6,366 nucleotides of DNA from Armatimonadota bacterium (GTDB lineage Bacteria; Armatimonadota; Zipacnadia; Zipacnadales; UBA11051): NCBI GenBank assembly GCA_003542955.1, contig DPJP01000193.1, positions 14,077 to 20,442 of the forward strand. The letters run 5' to 3'. Position numbers and translations under genes: made by a program. The notes below the pieces were generated by a model, which saw only the letters and a list, made by a program, of their open reading frames with translations, did not search any database and was not told the DNA's origin. Shown piece by piece: positions 4,857-6,366 of the stretch (positions within the stretch are counted from its first letter, which is position 1; every line of letters starts with the position of its first letter).

Positions 4857-6366
4857 ATGGTCCTGAATGTGGTAGTGCTGGTCTTGTACGTGCTCATCCT
4901 GGCGGCGATTGCCCTGTGGGCGTCGCGTCGCATCGCCAACGTCGGAGACTTCTTCATCGCCGGACGCGGGGTCGGGCCCTGGGTATCGGCCTTCGCCTAT
5001 GGAACAACCTACTTCTCGGCGGTCATGTTCGTCGGGTATGCGGGGAACCTGGGCTGGGGCTTCGGGATGAATACGCTGTGGATCGTGGCCGGCAATGCCT
5101 TCGTCGGCTCATTGCTGGCATGGCTGCTGCTCGCTGAGCGGACGAGAACGATGACCGCGCATCTGGACGCGATCACGATGCCCGAGTTCCTCTCCGAGCG
5201 GTATGCCTGCAAGCCGCTGCGGCCGCTCTCGGCGCTGGTGATCTTCCTGTTCCTGCTGCCGTATTCCGCCTCGGTCTATAAGGGACTGGGACACCTGTTC
5301 GAGGTCAATCTCGGAGTTGACTACATCTACGTCGAGATCGCGATGGCGGCGGTCACCGGGGTTTACCTGCTCTTCGGCGGCTACCTGGCCATCACACTGA
5401 CTGACTTCTTCCAGGGGCTCGTACAGATATTCGGCGTGGTCGTGATGGTCGTGCTGCTTGTGGCCCCGCTTGGGGGGCTTGTCGGCGCCTTCACGCAGGC
5501 GACTGCCCCCGGCAACGCTCCTGCGCTTGCGGCGCCGTGGCCGCCGGCCGAGGCTGCATCGGCGGGAGCCGCGCTGGCCTCAGGCAGCTTCCCGGGCTGG
5601 ATGGTGCTTACGTCTTTAGTGATCATCACGAGCCTGGGCGTGTTCGGGCTGCCACAGATGGTGCAGAAGTTCTACTCGATCAAGCGCGTCGCCGACATCA
5701 GGCCGGCGATGATCATCTCGACGGTGTTCGCGATTATCATTGCGGGCGGGGCGTATTTCTCGGGCGCGCTCAGTCATCTGCACTTCACGCCGGAGCAGAT
5801 CAAGGCGATGGACCCGGATATGATCATGCCGCAGCTGCTCGCCGACAACACTCCGCAGTGGTTCTCGGCGCTGATCCTGGTTGTCGTCCTGGCAGCCTCG
5901 ATGAGCACGCTCTCCTCGCTGGTGCTTGTGGCGAGCGCGGCGGTGTCGGTTGATTTCCTCGGCCTGCGCGTCCGCGGCGAGGGGGCGGACCCGAAGGGTG
6001 TAGTGGTGCTGAGGGTGCTGTGCGGCATCTTCATCGCCCTGTCGGTCGTGATCGCCGGGGCGAAGGTCACCTTCATCGTCAACCTCATGGTGATCTCATG
6101 GGGCGCGCTTGCGGGCTGCTTCATGGCTCCGTACGTGTACGGGCTGTTCTGGCGTCGAGCGACGCTACCGGGCGCGGTCGCGGCGATGGTTGCCGGGCTG
6201 GGGACGGCGATCACACTCTTCCTGCTGTGGGGCGCCAAGGGTGTGCCGGTCGCCGGAGCGGTCGCGATGCTGCTGCCGCTGATTGTCATGCCTGTGGTGT
6301 CCGCGCTGACCAGGCCGCCGGATGAGGCGCATGTTGCGCATGTGTTCTCATACGGTGATGGCGTGC
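4857..6366 (+). CDS. Sodium:solute symporter family (SSS) transporter, 3' end beyond window
   Basis: The first 503 residues of an inner-membrane sodium-coupled transporter of the SSS family (PutP/PanF/SGLT fold); no stop codon is reached. TM1 is VLNVVVLVLYVLILAAIALW (residues 2-21). It is followed by the family motif GDFFIAGRGVGPWVSAFAYG (30-49), MPEFLSERY (108-116), GVFGLPQMVQKFYSIK (261-276) and AASMSTLSSLVLVASAAVSVDFL (346-368). S350-T351 align with the PutP Ser-Thr pair that helps form the sodium site. About a dozen hydrophobic segments are visible, with an Ala/Pro-rich loop at about 213-245. The start is uncertain. ATG 4857 is preceded by GAGGGG (4838-4843) at 13 nt. In-frame GTG 4845 and ATG 4818 are possible and would add 4 or 13 residues. 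The gene is divergent from the UROD-like gene, which suggests shared control. The substrate (amino acid, organic acid or sugar) cannot be called. Confidence 0.92.
   Translation, partial: MVLNVVVLVLYVLILAAIALWASRRIANVGDFFIAGRGVGPWVSAFAYGTTYFSAVMFVGYAGNLGWGFGMNTLWIVAGNAFVGSLLAWLLLAERTRTMTAHLDAITMPEFLSERYACKPLRPLSALVIFLFLLPYSASVYKGLGHLFEVNLGVDYIYVEIAMAAVTGVYLLFGGYLAITLTDFFQGLVQIFGVVVMVVLLVAPLGGLVGAFTQATAPGNAPALAAPWPPAEAASAGAALASGSFPGWMVLTSLVIITSLGVFGLPQMVQKFYSIKRVADIRPAMIISTVFAIIIAGGAYFSGALSHLHFTPEQIKAMDPDMIMPQLLADNTPQWFSALILVVVLAASMSTLSSLVLVASAAVSVDFLGLRVRGEGADPKGVVVLRVLCGIFIALSVVIAGAKVTFIVNLMVISWGALAGCFMAPYVYGLFWRRATLPGAVAAMVAGLGTAITLFLLWGAKGVPVAGAVAMLLPLIVMPVVSALTRPPDEAHVAHVFSYGDGV

Noticed and set aside
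4808..5137. Plus-strand 109-codon frame at the start of the symporter
   Set aside because: It is out of frame with the symporter, whose frame gives a clear SSS protein over the same bases.
1..6366. CRISPR arrays, insertion sequences, tRNA or rRNA genes
   Set aside because: No regularly spaced repeats, transposase-like frames, terminal inverted repeats or RNA gene signatures were seen on either strand.

Overview
This 6.4 kb, GC-rich window reads as chromosomal DNA from a free-living, motile and probably uncultivated bacterium. It carries a chemotaxis receptor, a CheW adaptor and a near-consensus sigma-54 promoter, all typical of bacteria. The lineage cannot be fixed from sequence alone. The sigma-54 site argues against most Actinobacteria, which usually lack RpoN. 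UROD-like proteins next to sodium:solute symporters are, from memory, common in environmental phyla such as Armatimonadota and Planctomycetota; this is only a suggestion.

Left part (1-3555), minus strand: a two-gene chemotaxis unit. A soluble methyl-accepting chemotaxis protein (825-2960) is followed by a cheW-type adaptor (141-737). The receptor has no membrane segment. It has two tandem PAS domains, each with the same four-cysteine cluster (C-x8-C-x3-C-x4-C), and a very long coiled-coil signalling hairpin. A perfect 14-bp hairpin sits between the two genes and a 12-bp hairpin follows cheW. About 310 bp upstream of the receptor start lies a sigma-54 site, TGGCAC-N5-TTGCA, preceded by inverted repeats where an enhancer-binding activator could bind. 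The predicted leader RNA is about 300 nt, GC-rich and foldable, and its Shine-Dalgarno lies partly in a small hairpin. The simplest reading is an energy- or redox-taxis module under a dedicated sigma-54 activator.

Right part (3556-6366): two divergent genes. On the minus strand is a uroporphyrinogen-decarboxylase-superfamily protein (3556-4590) that resembles the corrinoid methyltransferase branch but lacks its two zinc-binding cysteines. On the plus strand is a sodium:solute symporter (from 4857), cut off by the window end. They share a 266-bp intergenic region with inverted repeats and an orphan strong Shine-Dalgarno, suggesting joint control of uptake and use of one substrate. The substrate cannot be told from the sequence.

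The many other long open frames are antisense or out-of-frame shadows produced by GC-rich codon use.
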